Shown one piece after another: positions 1 to 11,639 of a stretch of 64,000 nucleotides of DNA. Location: the NCBI RefSeq assembly GCF_902459505.1, contig NC_047084.1, positions 463,146,140 to 463,210,139 on the forward strand, given 5' to 3'. The notes below the pieces were generated by a model. That model did not search any database, was not told the origin of the DNA, and saw only the letters and a list, made by a program, of their open reading frames with translations. Within the stretch, counting starts at the first letter, position 1. Every line of letters begins with the position of its first letter. This DNA comes from Geotrypetes seraphini. Its lineage: Eukaryota > Chordata > Amphibia > Gymnophiona > Dermophiidae. The position numbers and the translations under genes are program-made.

Positions 1-690
1 ATAAAATTTGACAATAAAAAAATTACAAAATTCAAAAGCCCATGAATTATAGGTATTTGTGAGCCACATATGTTTTGTGCTACAATAGCAGACGTTATGG
101 ATGATTCTTATCCTTGCACTTTTCATGTTGTCCTGATGAGAAGATATATGAGACCCGATGATGATGGCGATGCACATTTTAGCCTCTTTTTGTGGCGTAT
201 TCTGTACATGTGCCAATCGCTATCACCAGCGACTCATCACATGTAAATTTAGCAACCCTTCACAAAACTCCATGAACCTCATTTGCATGCGCATTTTGTT
301 TTGAGAATGACTCGTCTTTTTGAAATCGTTACAATAACGACCGCAGCAGCAGTCTGTCAGATTTTAACGAGAACATTAGAGAATCGTCCCCTGAAGGTCT
401 AAGATTTTGAGTGATCTCTTGTCTTGGAATTGTGAGAAGTTTTGTGTTGCAGAGCTGTTTCCAGTTAGTATTCCTGATATACTGGCAGGCTCTGTGGGAC
501 TGTGAGAATTACTGAGGAGTTTAATCAAAGACACTTGGATATGCAGATAAAGCTGAGGTTGCTCAGGTATTGTGTGAATGTGCATGTCAAAACTCTGTGA
601 GCTGATTTCATATCCAAAGCTTTTTTGTTTTGTTTTCATGTGAGAGTCAGCTTAGAGACTGAAGAATTCTGTTTTTTTTGCAAGATGTTT
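1..690. other. Unassigned AT-rich sequence
   Basis: I see no coding exon with flanking splice sites and no repeat family that I recognise. The only open frames are short and lack family resemblance. Confidence 0.4.
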
Positions 691-801
691 ATAGTACTGC
701 TCCAACAGTTATAGAGTTCCTATGAGAGTTGGAGCAGCATTCAGTGCGACGTCTGGCACTAAAAACCTCTTGGACGGTTTTGTAAAAGGGAGGGGGGGAA
801 G
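691..801. repeat. Half of a foldback MITE (PIF/Harbinger-like family)
   Basis: This stretch carries the family centre (a 'TTCCTATGAG' core next to 'GTTGGAGCAG') and one arm ending in 'GTTTTGTAAAAGGGAGGGGG'. The same arm-and-centre arrangement is seen more completely at 21658-21797 and 45149-45243. Only one arm is well preserved here, so this is a decayed or truncated copy. Confidence 0.55.
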
Positions 802-1049
802 GGTTAGTTAGAAATAATGGCTTTACCCTAAGAAGACAATTTAGCCTGCATTCTTCTAGGGAGGTTAGGTGTTTGCTCCTTTTCATTTGTTTACAGATGG
901 GATAGTAGCAAATATCTGGATCTTCAAAGGAGCTGCAGGTTCCAGACAAGCGACGGGATAACAACTCAACGGGTACCTAGTGCAAGAAAGTGGCAATACC
1001 AGTGAAAAAACAGGGTTATTAAAAATATTTTTGTATGTAAACATGTGGA
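802..1049. other. Unassigned intergenic sequence
   Basis: No gene or repeat was recognised in this short AT-rich stretch. Confidence 0.3.
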
Positions 1050-2405
1050 GGGGCATAATAAAAAAACACGTCTTAAGTCCCCTTTTGGCCTAAGGCCTTA
1101 AACGTTGAAAGTAGAAGCAGGGAAAATGTCCATTATCAAAAAAACGTCCAAAAGGAGGTTTTTTTTTTTATAATGGCCTGCTTCTACGTTCAGCTGTTTA
1201 AATGCCCAGACCACCACTACGTCTACACTAACACCATATAATCAACCTAAAAAAAGCCTAACTCACAAAAGCTCAAAACAAGAGCTTTTAGGCGAAGGAG
1301 AAGCCAGTCCTTCGCCTAAAAGCTGGATTCTGTAACCGGTGTCTATCAAAACAACACCGGTTACAGAATCCCCCCCCCCTTACAACGATCTGGGCAGGAG
1401 GGAGGCTGAGCCCTCCTGCCCCGCAGCAACCCTGAACCCCCGACACTATCGGGGCAGGAGGGAGCCCAAGCACTCCTGCCTAGGCAAACCCCGAACCCCC
1501 CCCGACATGATCGGGCAGGAGGGAGCCCAAGCCCTCCTGCCCTCAACGCAAGGGCCCCCCCGAACCCCTGATCGCCCCCCACCCCCGTACCTTCAAAATC
1601 ATTGGTTGGACAGACGGGTGCCAAGCCCGTCCGTCTGACAGGCCAGCCATCGTTGAATGGCTGGCCTTAGGGCCTGATTGGCCCAGGCAGTTCAAATCCC
1701 GCCCCCAGGTGGGGCCTGAGACGCCTGGGCCAACCGGAATAGGCCCAGTAAGCTTAGGTCCCTCCTGTGTCGATAGTGTCGGGGGGTTCGGGGGTGCCGG
1801 GGCAAGAGGGCTTGGGCTCCCTACTGCCCAATTGTTGTAGGGGAGAGGGCTGATCGCTGCAGGAGAGATGGCTCATCTCTCCTGCCGCGATGATGACCGC
1901 CCACACCCCTACGAACTGCGCCACTTTGGGGTGAGGATCGCTTTCAAGGGAGATGCCCTGCCGCGATGCTCACCCCGAAGTGCTGCGGTTCGGAGGGGGG
2001 TAGGCAATCACCATCGCGGCAGGAGAGATGAACCACCTCTCCTGCAGTGATAGGCAGGCTGCTGGGGCCGCTGAGCTGCAGCGATCAGCTCAGCGGCCCC
2101 TTTTTCAGCACTTATACCTGTTTTGACTTGATCTAAGTCAAAACGTATAAGTGCCGACTAGGCAACCTGCCTAAAGTTTTGGTTATACCTGCTGTATGCC
2201 TAGGTCAGCCCATCGCCCGCCCTTTCCCCTCCCCTAAAAACGCCTGTTTTGGCTCTATGCGTTTAGAGGCAGGGAAAAGGCCTAAGCTGGTTTTAGATAC
2301 ATCTAAAACCAGCTTTGATTATGGATACTTGGACGATCAGGCTTTTTGATCGTCCAAATACCACTTTTTAGATGTTAGGCCACTTTTTAGATGTTAATGA
2401 GCCCC
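1050..2405. mobile_element. Non-autonomous DNA transposon with a GC-rich core
   Basis: The left end reads GGGGCATAATAAA and the right end is the rough inverse, ending in TTAATGAGCCCC. The AT-rich ends enclose a very GC-rich core (about 1280-2100) built of short inverted segments such as 'CAGGAGGGAGCCCAAG' and its complement. Part of the core (about 1400-1760) matches the core of the unrelated-looking element at 39252-40688. No transposase is encoded; the open frames in the core are by-products of base composition. I found no clean target duplication, so the superfamily is open. Confidence 0.6.
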
Positions 2406-2790
2406 ATACTGTATACATTTTTGTATTTTATTGAACTTTGACACTGAGAAACACTCTGGTTTTAAGAGACAGCTAGTCAAATACTTACATGTGGCTCTGG
2501 ATATCCTGGAACAAAGTTGGCATTAAGTTGAAATGTATGACATGTTTGAGGTTCTATTATTATAACTAACTTGATCACAAGTGAATGGAAAATTAGATTT
2601 GCTATTCATTTATATTTAACTTGCTTTCTTTTAAACAATATCTGATAACAATTGTTGGACATACTTTAGTTTTCTTTCACCCTCAATTGTTGTTATTGTT
2701 GTTATTGTTGTTTTATTTTTAGTTGCAACAAATAAATATAAATATTTAACCTCTGTGTTGGTGTGAATTGAATGGAAACCTATTAAAACA
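2406..2790. other. Unassigned AT-rich spacer
   Basis: No gene is seen. A short TTG-rich simple repeat lies near 2690-2720. Confidence 0.4.
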
Positions 2791-4220
2791 TTGGGCTGGG
2801 GGGGTCACGTGATGATGCGTTGCTGAGCGGTGGCTCTTTGCCTGAGCTCCGACCTCTCCCTGCTCTTTATTACCTTTTCTAGCAGCTTGGTGAGCCTCTT
2901 TCTGCTCTAATTATACTGCATCCAGAGCCGCTAACTCTTGGAAACCGGCAGGAGTGACGCTTACTGCGAGCTGGAGCGCACGAGTGGTGTCATGCCCGCT
3001 AAGGCCCTGCAGCTGCCAAAACTAAGACAGACCACACTATCTCCAAAAATGTTGTCGGAGAGAACCCCAGCGCAAACAATTGTTATCCTGCAAGAGGAGA
3101 CGCTGCAGGAGCTCACAAAATACCTGTCTGCCCTCATTGATGACAAACTTGGGAAATATCAGGCGTCCCTGGATGAGCTCAAGGACTGTATGGAACAGCA
3201 TGAGTGTCGGCTTACCCAGCTGGAGCAGAGAGTTTCGGCGCAGGAAGACCAGGATAGCCAAAATGCTGACCGCCTGCGTGCTTTAGAAACTCAGTGCTCT
3301 ACATTGCAGGCCTGTTTGGAGGATCAAGAGAACTGAGGGAGAAGAAACAATCTGCGGGTACTTGGGCTGCCGGAGTGGGTCCAAGAGGTGGACCTATGGA
3401 ACATCATGGAGCACTGGCTGCCAACTCAGGTGGGCCTTGATATGGTGGGGACTTGAATGGTGGTGGAGTGGGTTCACCGAATTGGAAACCCATTACAGGG
3501 TGAGCCTAAACCTCGACCTGTGATAGCCCTGTTCTTGAATGCGACGATCAAGGATCGTATCCTAGCCCTATACCAGAAGGCTGGTTCACTGGAGTACGAG
3601 GGCGCTAAATTACTCCTATTCAATGATTACTCGCCAGCGGTGGCTGCGAGTCGCCGCGCCTTGGCTCCTTACTGTGCCGAACTGTGGAACCGAGGCATCC
3701 ACTTCACTGTGTTGGTCCCAGCTAAGGTTCATATCCATACGGAATCTGGGCCTCATCTTTGTAACACCCTGGCGGAGCTCAAGACCTACACGGAGGGCCT
3801 GCGTGGTCAGCGGCACCATGACACTCACTAGGTGGAGGCTGTGGGGCTGCGGATTGGCTACCTTCTGGACTGCACTCTCTTAGTGCTATTTTCTGAGCTG
3901 GCCTTTCCTTTTGCCTGTGTCAGTCCTGGTTCTCTTTTTGCTGTGGGCTTCTTTTCGCTCGGGTGCCCTGGATTTTAGGACAGCTTGTGGGGAGTGCCAC
4001 TTTCTGTGCCACTTTCTTTCCATCCTCCCTTTGGAGACCATGTGTGCCGGCGGCGGACAATGCTTGCTTAGCGGGGATGGATCTCTGACTTTGCTGATTT
4101 TTGGCTTGGCGGGGCCTGTCTCTGCCCTTAGGCCCGCAAATGTGGAGTGGAGATGGCTCTTCAATATCACTGGGAGCTGCTTGGGGGCATTTGAGTGTGA
4201 CATTCTGGGATGGCTCTGAC
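2791..4220 (+). mobile_element. L1/Tx1-clade LINE, 5' part with ORF1
   Basis: This is the 5' region of an L1-superfamily LINE: a GC-rich leader from about 2791, then an ORF1 reading frame at 2938-3831. ORF1 proteins of this clade are RNA-binding chaperones that coat the element RNA. Residues ~60-130 form a heptad-like coiled coil, followed by the family's 'RRNNLRVLGLPEWV' start of the RNA-recognition fold, then 'LLFNDYSPAVAASRRAL' and 'FTVLVPAKVHI' from the C-terminal domain. The frame runs through two in-frame TGA stops (3334 and 3454), so this copy is dead. ORF2 does not follow; the sequence runs into DIRS-type material near 4220, so the LINE is 3'-truncated or interrupted. Confidence 0.75.
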
Positions 4221-6919
4221 ACTCTGAGGAACCATGGTTTTCAGGTATTTCCCTACCTCGACGACTGGCTCATCAAAGATTCAACATCTCAGGGGATTAT
4301 TGTAGCGACCCAACGGACTATCTGGTTCCTACAAAGTTTGGGATTCAAAATCAACTTTCCCAAATCCCAACTTCAGCCCTCACAGAATCTACAATTCATG
4401 GGAGCTGTTCTGGATACTGTTCAACTTGGAGCATTCCTTCCACAACGTCTGGAAGCTCTACTTCAACTCTGTCATGCAGTGTCTTCCCAATCTTCCATCT
4501 CAGCGAGACACATGATGGTACTGCTAGGTCACATGGCCTCCACAGTACACGTGACTCCTTTTGCCAGACTTCACCTCAGAATTCCTCAGTGGACCCTGGC
4601 ATCTCAATGGACGCAGGTATGCGATCCACTTTCTCGACACATAACAGTCACTCCTTCATTGAAGCAGTCTCTCCGTTGGTGGATGCTCTCTTCCAATCTC
4701 TCCAGAGGCTTGCTTTTTCAAACACCTCCCCATCAGAAGGTTCTCATGACAGATTCTTCGACCTACGCTTGGGGCGCTCATCTCGATGGTCTCCGTACTC
4801 AAGGGCCTTGGACCAGTACGGATCATCAGTGTCAAATCAATCTGTTGGAACTCAGAGCAATCCTCAAGGCTCTCCACACTTTTCAACATCTTCACGACCA
4901 GGTAGTCCTCATTCGGACGGACAACCAAGTCGCCATGTATTATGTCAACAAACAGGGAGGGACAGGATCTGCCTCCCTTTGTCAAGCAGCTCTGAAGGTT
5001 TGGGACTGGGCAATCCGCCACAACACCTTCCTCAAAGCTATCTACATCCATGGGGCGACAAATTGCTTAGCGGACAACTTGAGTCGTCTTCTGCAACCTC
5101 ACAAATGGACACTCCATTCCTCGCCTCTTCATCACATTTTTTCACAGTGGGGAACGCCTCAGATAGACCTCTTTGCAGCTTCCCACAACTACAAACTGCC
5201 TCAGTCCTGCTCCAGGATATACTCTCCTCATCACCTCGAGGCAGATGCTTTTCTTCTGGAATGGACGAATCCCTTCATGTATGCATTCCCTCCATTCCCC
5301 CTCATTCTCAAGACTCTGGTCAAGTTGAAGAACGATCATGCCACCATGTCTCGGTGGTCGAGACAACCTTGGTACTCCCTTCTACTTCAACTCAGCAGCA
5401 GGGAGCCATACCTTCTACCAGTTTTTCCTTCTCTGCTTACACAGAGTCATGGATCTCTGCTTCATCCCAACCTGCAGTCTTTACACCTGACAGCTTGGTA
5501 TCTCTCAACATAACCTCTCTTCAGTTTTCTCAATCTGTAAGAGACGTTTTAGAGGCTTCTAGGAAGCCTACCACTAGGCAATGCTATCAACAAAAATGGA
5601 CTAGATTTTCTACATGGTGTTTTTCTAATGATAAGGAACCTCAGCATTCCTCCTTATCTTCTGTTTTGGATTACCTTTTGCACTTATCCAATTCTGGCCT
5701 CAAGTCTACATCGATCCGAGTCCATCTCCGTGCAATTGCGGCTTTTCATCAGCCTATTGAAAGGAAACCCCTCTCAGCTCATCCGGTGGTTTCTAAATTC
5801 ATGAAAGGACTTTTCAGTGTCAAACCTCCTCTCAAACCGCCTCCTGTGGTTTGGGATCTCAATGTTATTCTTGCTCAACTGATGAAGTCTCCATTTGAAC
5901 CAATTGACCAGGCTCATTTGAAGTATCTCACTTGGAAAGTGGTGTTTCTCATTGCCCTCACTTCTGCTCGAAGAGTCAGTGAGCTACAAGTTTTAGTTGC
6001 CGATCCACCATTCACTGTCTTCCTTCATGACAAGGTGGTCCTCTGTACTCATCCTAAATTCCTCCCTAAAGTGGTATCGGAATTTCGTCTCAACTAATCC
6101 ATTGTTCGTCCATTATTTTTTCCAAAGCCTCATTCTCATCCTGGAGAAGTAGCTCTTCATACTCTGGATTGTAAACGTGCTTTGGCCTTCTATTTGGAAC
6201 GCACCAAACCACATAACTGCTCCTCAACTTTTTGTCTCCTTCGATCCAAACAATTTGGAACATCCTAGTTCTAAGCGTACCATCTCCAACTGGATGGCTG
6301 CTTGTATCTCATTCTGCTATGCCCATCTGGATTATCCCTACACAGAGTCACAGCCCATAAAGTCAGAGCAATGGCAGCTTCAGTAGCTTTCCTCAGATCT
6401 ACTCCTATTCAGGAAATTTGCAAGGCTGCTACTTGGTCCTCGGTTCATACCTTCACTTCTCACTATTGTCTGGATACTTTCTCCAGATGGGATGGACAGT
6501 TTGGCCAAACAGTATTACAAAATTTATTCTCCTAAATTGCTAACACTCCCACCATCCCATTCTGGTTAGCTTGGAGGTCACCCATATGTGAGAATAGGCT
6601 GCCTGCTTGTCCTGGGATAAAGCACAGTTACTTACCGTAACAGGTGTTATCCAGGGACAGCAGGCAGCTATTCTCACAACCCACCCACCTCCCCAGTTGG
6701 CTTCTCTGCTAGCTATCTGAACTGAGGAGACGCGCCCTGTGCTGGGCAGGAAGGCACTCGCGCATGCACGGTGCGGGCGACTCGCAACTTCGAGTTTTTT
6801 CAAGCAAGTCTGCTTGTGAGGCGTCCGCATCCGGGCTCTATCGATGACATCACCCATATGTGAAAATACCTGCCTGCTGTCCCTGGATAACACCTGTTAG
6901 GGTAAGTGTGCTTTATCTT
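4221..6919 (+). mobile_element. DIRS-type retroelement fossil
   Basis: This is a fossil of the DIRS order (tyrosine-recombinase retrotransposons, kin of LTR elements). It starts inside the reverse transcriptase at the 'YLDDWLI' active-site box (about 4250), continues through RNase H (to about 5110), then a tyrosine recombinase domain (about 5520-6535). It ends in the terminal and internal complementary repeat region (about 6590-6919), where near-copies of 'CAGGCAGCTATTCTCAC' occur in both orientations. RT/RNase H and recombinase lie in overlapping frames, which is usual for the family. The 5' half (gag-like part and most of the RT) is missing. The remaining frames are long with few breaks, so it is moderately young. 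Confidence 0.85.
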
Positions 6920-7340
6920 TATGAAACTGGCAGGAATACTCAGTCTAGTACAGGCATTTATTTAAATCTTATTTACTCTTGGGAATATGAAGAAATACCT
7001 TAGGTTGCTTTTTCAAGATAAACAGACGAGATTAAAAAAAATAAAGTGTCTGGCAACCCTGGCGCGGTTGCCCCCTCCCTTGAGTAGTAGTAACACAGCG
7101 GCAACACCCCATTTAAAAATATATATATATATATATGAAGGGAATAAGGGGCGGTACTTGGACGTCTTTGGAAGCCCTGGGTAGGGACCCTATCGAGAGG
7201 TTTCTACAGACCCCGCTCCCGTGCAGCTCTTTACAACTTGCCTATGACGCGATCGCCCGCAGCTTTCTTTCTCTAGCATCCCGCCATTTATTTCTTTTTT
7301 GTTCAATTCTTTCATTGCCCCCCCTCCCTGCCCTCCACTG
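6920..7340. other. Unassigned spacer with a short (AT)n run
   Basis: No gene is visible. A simple (TA)n run of about 20 bases lies near 7119-7136. Confidence 0.4.
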
Positions 7341-7650
7341 ACACAACTTCCTGTTTCTGGCTAGGCGGGTCGTATCCGATGGCGTGAGGTTGTGTCAAAG
7401 GGGGGCGGGTTACCGAAGAAGGAGAGGTACGGGATTGATGGTGGGCGACGGCAGGTATGAATTTGACGGTAGGAGAGGAGGTTGGGGTGGGGAGGAGGAA
7501 AGGCTGCTGTATCGTGCACACGGAGGAAAAATGGGGGAGGGGGGGACATGATGGTCCGGGGAGAGATGGCAGAACACAGGGAGGAAAGACCGGTCTCCGA
7601 ATGCTTGTGAGCCACGGTAGCTCTGCTGAAGGTCCTAAGCGGGGGGGGAG
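7341..7650. repeat. Dispersed GC-rich repeat, shared with 28990-29180
   Basis: The segment with 'GGCAGGTATGAATTTGACGG' and the adjoining 'GATTGATGGTGGGCGACGG' has a diverged partner near 29100-29150, including the same purine-rich continuation. It is probably the inside of a non-autonomous DNA transposon whose ends I could not define. Confidence 0.4.
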
Positions 7651-7661
7651 GAAGAAGGATC

Positions 7662-7800
7662 CCTTGCTGTGGCTCAACTGGTTGAGCTGCTGCCTCTGGG
7701 GCCAGAGGTGGTGAGATCAAATCCCGGTGCTGCGCTTTGAAATGTCAGCTCTTGAAATGCCAAAGCGACAAAAAAAAAAGGCAGTATACAAGCCCCTAAC
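7662..7800 (+). mobile_element. tRNA-derived SINE
   Basis: The sequence has RNA polymerase III promoter boxes in tRNA-like spacing: an A-box-like TGGCTCAACTGG at 7670-7681 and a B-box-like GAGATCAAATCCC at 7712-7724. They are followed by a tRNA-unrelated tail with an A-rich run near 7770. It is not a functional tRNA gene because I see no intact cloverleaf. Confidence 0.6.
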
Positions 7801-8085
7801 AGGGTGACAAAACATACATAGCAAAGAGTGTTGTAGAATTGGAAAATGGCACTGCTCGTTTCTAAAGCTTTGTCGGGTTGTACAAGCGCAGGTAAGGAAG
7901 GCTTTAAGTACCTACAAGTACCTCCCCCACAACTCCTATTACTGTGGTAATGTGTTCAGTTATCTTTGTGCACTGTGCCGATCTTCCAAGACAACCTACA
8001 TGCATGCCTGTGTTCTCTTTGAAAATGCTATAAAGTGCACAAGCCAAAGCAACACGTATTGTGTACTGGGCTGCTGAGAGGGGTA
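7801..8085. other. Unassigned spacer
   Basis: I recognise neither a gene nor a repeat here. Confidence 0.3.
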
Positions 8086-8093
8086 AAATAGTG

Positions 8094-8289
8094 CAGTGGT
8101 TCCCAACCCTGTCCTGGAGGAACACCAGGCCAATTGGGTTTTCAGGCTAGCCCTAATGAATATGCATGAAGCAAATTTGCATACCTATCACTTCCATCAT
8201 ATGCAAATCTCTCTCATGCATATTCATTAGGGCTAGCCTGAAAACCCGATTGGCCTGGTGTTCCTCCAGGACAGGGTTGGGAATCACTG
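8094..8289. mobile_element. hAT foldback MITE with 8-bp target duplication
   Basis: The 196-bp element is almost entirely palindromic. Its ends are CAGTGGTTCCCAACCCTGTC and the inverse, and its arms carry 'CCTAATGAATATGCATGA'. It is flanked by a perfect 8-bp duplication AAATAGTG (8086-8093 and 8290-8297). CAG...CTG termini and an 8-bp duplication are the hAT signature, and the nnnTAnnn pattern fits the Buster group. Related copies lie at 22252, 39159, 42978 and 52725. Confidence 0.85.
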
Positions 8290-8439
8290 AAATAGTGGGA
8301 GCGGGGCCAGGCAGGAACGCGAAAAGCTCACGCTTGCTTTCTGCGCCGCTCTGCCGCACATCCAGCGAGGGAGGGGCAGGAGCACGGAAGCTCCTGCCGA
8401 TAAAGCGCTAGACCGCCAGAATTAAAAAAAAGATATGGG

Positions 8440-8765
8440 GGGGGGGGTTATATTTGCTCCATAAGACGGCACCCACATTTCTACCCCTGGGATGCACTGG
8501 GGAGGGGCCTAAGGGTCTGATTGGCCCTGTCACCTAAGGCCCGTCCTATAGGCAGGACCTTAAACAACCTTGGTCAGTCAGAGCCTTAGGCCCCTCCCTG
8601 GCACATCCCATAATGCTCTAGGGAGGGGAAGGCCACCTTTTTGAAGAGGTGGGCATGCTGACTGGAGGGAGGTCACACTGGGAGTAGCCTTAGGGTCTGG
8701 CCAATTGGAGTCTTAGGCCACTCCCAGTGCATCCCAGAATGCACTGGGAAGGTGGCCTAAAGCAC
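8440..8765. repeat. GC-rich 'CCAATCAG...CCTAAGG' transposon module
   Basis: Inverted blocks around 'GATGCACTGGGGAGGGGCC' and 'TTAGGCCCCTCCCTGG' recur here and again at 27115-27330. The same composition and motifs appear in the cores of the elements at 1050-2405 and 39252-40688. It is interpreted as the core of a non-autonomous DNA transposon that lost clear ends. Confidence 0.5.
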
Positions 8766-8956
8766 CAGTCTGTACAGCTGGGGAGATATTGCAAGGGCTG
8801 CCCAGTCCAAGACCATTGGTTACCTTCTCAGAGGAACTGGTCCATTAACAAACTAGCTCTCAGTTTCACTCACCTACCATTGAAGACCTTCAAAAAGTAT
8901 CTGGAAGGCAAAGCAGTCAGAGTTCTCTTAGACAATGTCAACAGACAAGGAGGAAT

Positions 8957-10094
8957 TAGTGCGCCCGATTCGCCAATTTAAATTGATTCACTTTTTAAAA
9001 AATTGGACTTGCCGATTCAGCCAGTCCTGACTCCAGACATACCTCTGGGCCTCAATTAGCGGTGGTGGTGAACAGGCTTCTCCTGGCCTTCCCTCTGCCA
9101 TGTCAGTGATGCTGCGGCAGAGGGAAGCCCTGGCGGGCAGACTGAGAGAAGCCTGTTCACTGCACTGCCTTTGCAAAGCTGGTCACCGCCACCACTGCTT
9201 CTATTTTAGGAGGTCCGAAAGGGGGTGGTGGGTCAGTTGGGAGGTGCTGCACAGGGGAATAGGAGGGATGGGAAGCTGCTGCATATGGGGATGGGAGGGA
9301 GGGATGAAAAGCTACTGCACGGTGGAGGGGGGAGGAAGAATTGATGGAGATGGGATGGAGGAGAGGAAGGGAGAGAAGCAACAGAGGTAGAAAGGGGTGA
9401 GAGGGAGATATCCGGCATTTGGTAGTGAGAGGGAGAAATGTCGGACGTAGGGTAGAGGGCAGGGAGAGATGGTTCATGGGGAGAAAGAAATAGTGCACAT
9501 GATAATGAAGGGGAGGAAGGAAGAGATGCTGCATGGAGGGGAGTAAAGAGGTTTGATCCAGGGCAAAAAGCAGGGGGGGGGGAGAGAGAGATGGTAGATT
9601 TAGTGGGGAAGAAACAGAAATGTTGGATATGGCAGTGGAAGGGATGGTATAGCGATGGAAGATGGATGGTGAGCACAGAGAAAGAAGAAAACATCAAATG
9701 AGCAGGAGATCCTGGCAAGCGAGTTAACAGAAGACAAACAGAAACCAGAGCCTGGGACCAACATGATTTGAATAATAAAATGACTAGACAACAAAAGATG
9801 GAAAAAAAATAATTTTATTTTCTATTTTGTGATTACAGTATGTCAGATTTGAAATATGTATCCTGCTAGAGCAGAGAGCATGATCCAGAACCTAACAGAG
9901 AGGGGAAATGTCTTTTTTGTTTACATTACAGCGCCGGCATGGGGCTGGAGAGGGTGAAGAGGCTACAAAATAAACTTCAAGGACATTTGAAAAAATGCCC
10001 TGTTGGGCGGGAAAAGTGAATTGAATCGAATTAAAAAATCAATTCAATAGACCGAATCAAATTGAAATTTTTTCCCCTGAATCGTATAGCACTA
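8957..10094. mobile_element. hAT-like non-autonomous element inside a DIRS fossil
   Basis: The ends TAGTGCGCCCGATTC and the diverged inverse (GAATCGTATAGCACTA) bracket a 1.14-kb insert that splits the DIRS RNase H region. Flanks GGAGGAAT and GGAGGCAC look like an 8-bp target duplication with two differences. The inside is a purine-rich GGGAGAGATG-type minisatellite (about 9230-9620) without transposase, so the long open frames there are composition artefacts. Confidence 0.6.
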
Positions 10095-11639
10095 GGAGGC
10101 ACCAGGAGTGCTCAGTTAAACTTGGAGACCTGATTGTTGTTTTGTTGAATGGAAGCTCACCTAGTAGCCATATCAGTAGCACTTATGTAGCAGGAGTAAA
10201 CAACGTTAAAGCTGACTTTCTCAGTCACTGGACCCTGGATCTGGGGAAGTGGTGGCTGCCCCAGAGTGCTTTCAAAATGATTGTAAAGTGCTGGGGAAGG
10301 GCAGCAATTGTTCTGATGATATCAGCAGAGAACAAGGAAGTACCTTGGTACTTCTGCGATTCGAACCAGGCAGCACCGGCTGAGATGTTCTAGTCCAGCC
10401 TTGGTCTGCAGAGGAGCTGTTGCATATGTTTCCTTATGGCCAATGGTTGGCTGGGTCATTCGAAGAATAACAACCCATCTTGGTCTGTGATTCTAGTGGC
10501 GCTGGATGGTACGCGGACCTAGTAGGGCTATAATGGGATAGATGCCTCAGGCTATCCATACTGTCAATACTTCTGTTGCAGGGATCAATTACCCTGGAGG
10601 ATCCAAAATTTGTTGCTCTTATAGCTTGGCTCTTGAATGCACAACTTTAGCACAGAAAGGATACTCAGAGGTAGTCATAACTACACGTCTATAATCCAAG
10701 AAGCCAATGACTATTGTGGCTTAGGCTAAGTGCTGGAAAGCTATTCAGTGCTGGTGTGATGGTCAGTTGGTAGAGCTGTACATGGCGCCCATAGCCAAAA
10801 TCCGGTCATTTCTTCAGGAAGTCCTTGAAAAGGTCCTAGCAGTGACTCTCTCAAGGTGCAGGTGGCCAGCCTCTTGTGCTTTAGAGCCCAAGTGGAGAAA
10901 AGGTCCTTAACTTCCTATCCTGACATAGCTAGATTCCTGAAGGGTGCATTGCCACTGCATCCTCCTGTGTGGCAACCATTCCCCGTGTGGAATCTTAATA
11001 AGGTTTTGCGGGCCCTCTTTAAGGCCCCATATGAACCCTTACAGAATGCATCACTGATGGATCTTACAGTGAATATGGTTTTTCCTAGTGGCTATTGCCT
11101 CGGCGGGAAGAGTTTTGTAATTTTAGGCTTTATCGTGCAGAGAGCCTTTCCTCAGATTTATGGAGATGAGTGTCTTTATGCACTGTGCCTTCCTGTCTAC
11201 CAAAAATGGTCTCGGCTTTCCATGTGAATATGGAAGTCTTGTTTCTGGTGAAAAAAAAGACAGTCTTGGTGTTACAGGATTTGAAGAGTCTTTTTCCATT
11301 ATCTCGATATGATTAACAAATTTCGTCTTTCCAGTCTTGACAAACCTTAGCAAATGGGGAAAGCCTGCCTCAAAGGTGTCCATCTCCAGATGGATTCCCA
11401 TGGCTATCTCATCTGTGTACATTGGTTGTGGTAAACAGCCACCAATTTCTTTGAAAACACATTCCACAAGAGGCGTGGTTTATGGGCAGAATCCCAGGCA
11501 GGTCCACCCAAGGAGATCTGTAGAGCAGCTACATGGTCCACACCCCATACTTTTACAAAATTTTACAGAGTAGACGTGGTGGCAGAAATGGATACTGCTT
11601 TTGGGTCCTCAGTACTCGCAGCAGGCTCATGTTTACTGC

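Noticed and set aside
7662-7735. Possible tRNA gene
   Set aside because: The A and B boxes are present, but the sequence lacks a consistent acceptor and anticodon stem and has a SINE tail.
9157-9718. Overlapping minus-strand Ser/Pro-rich open frames
   Set aside because: They follow from the purine-rich minisatellite in the hAT-like element; no family resemblance.
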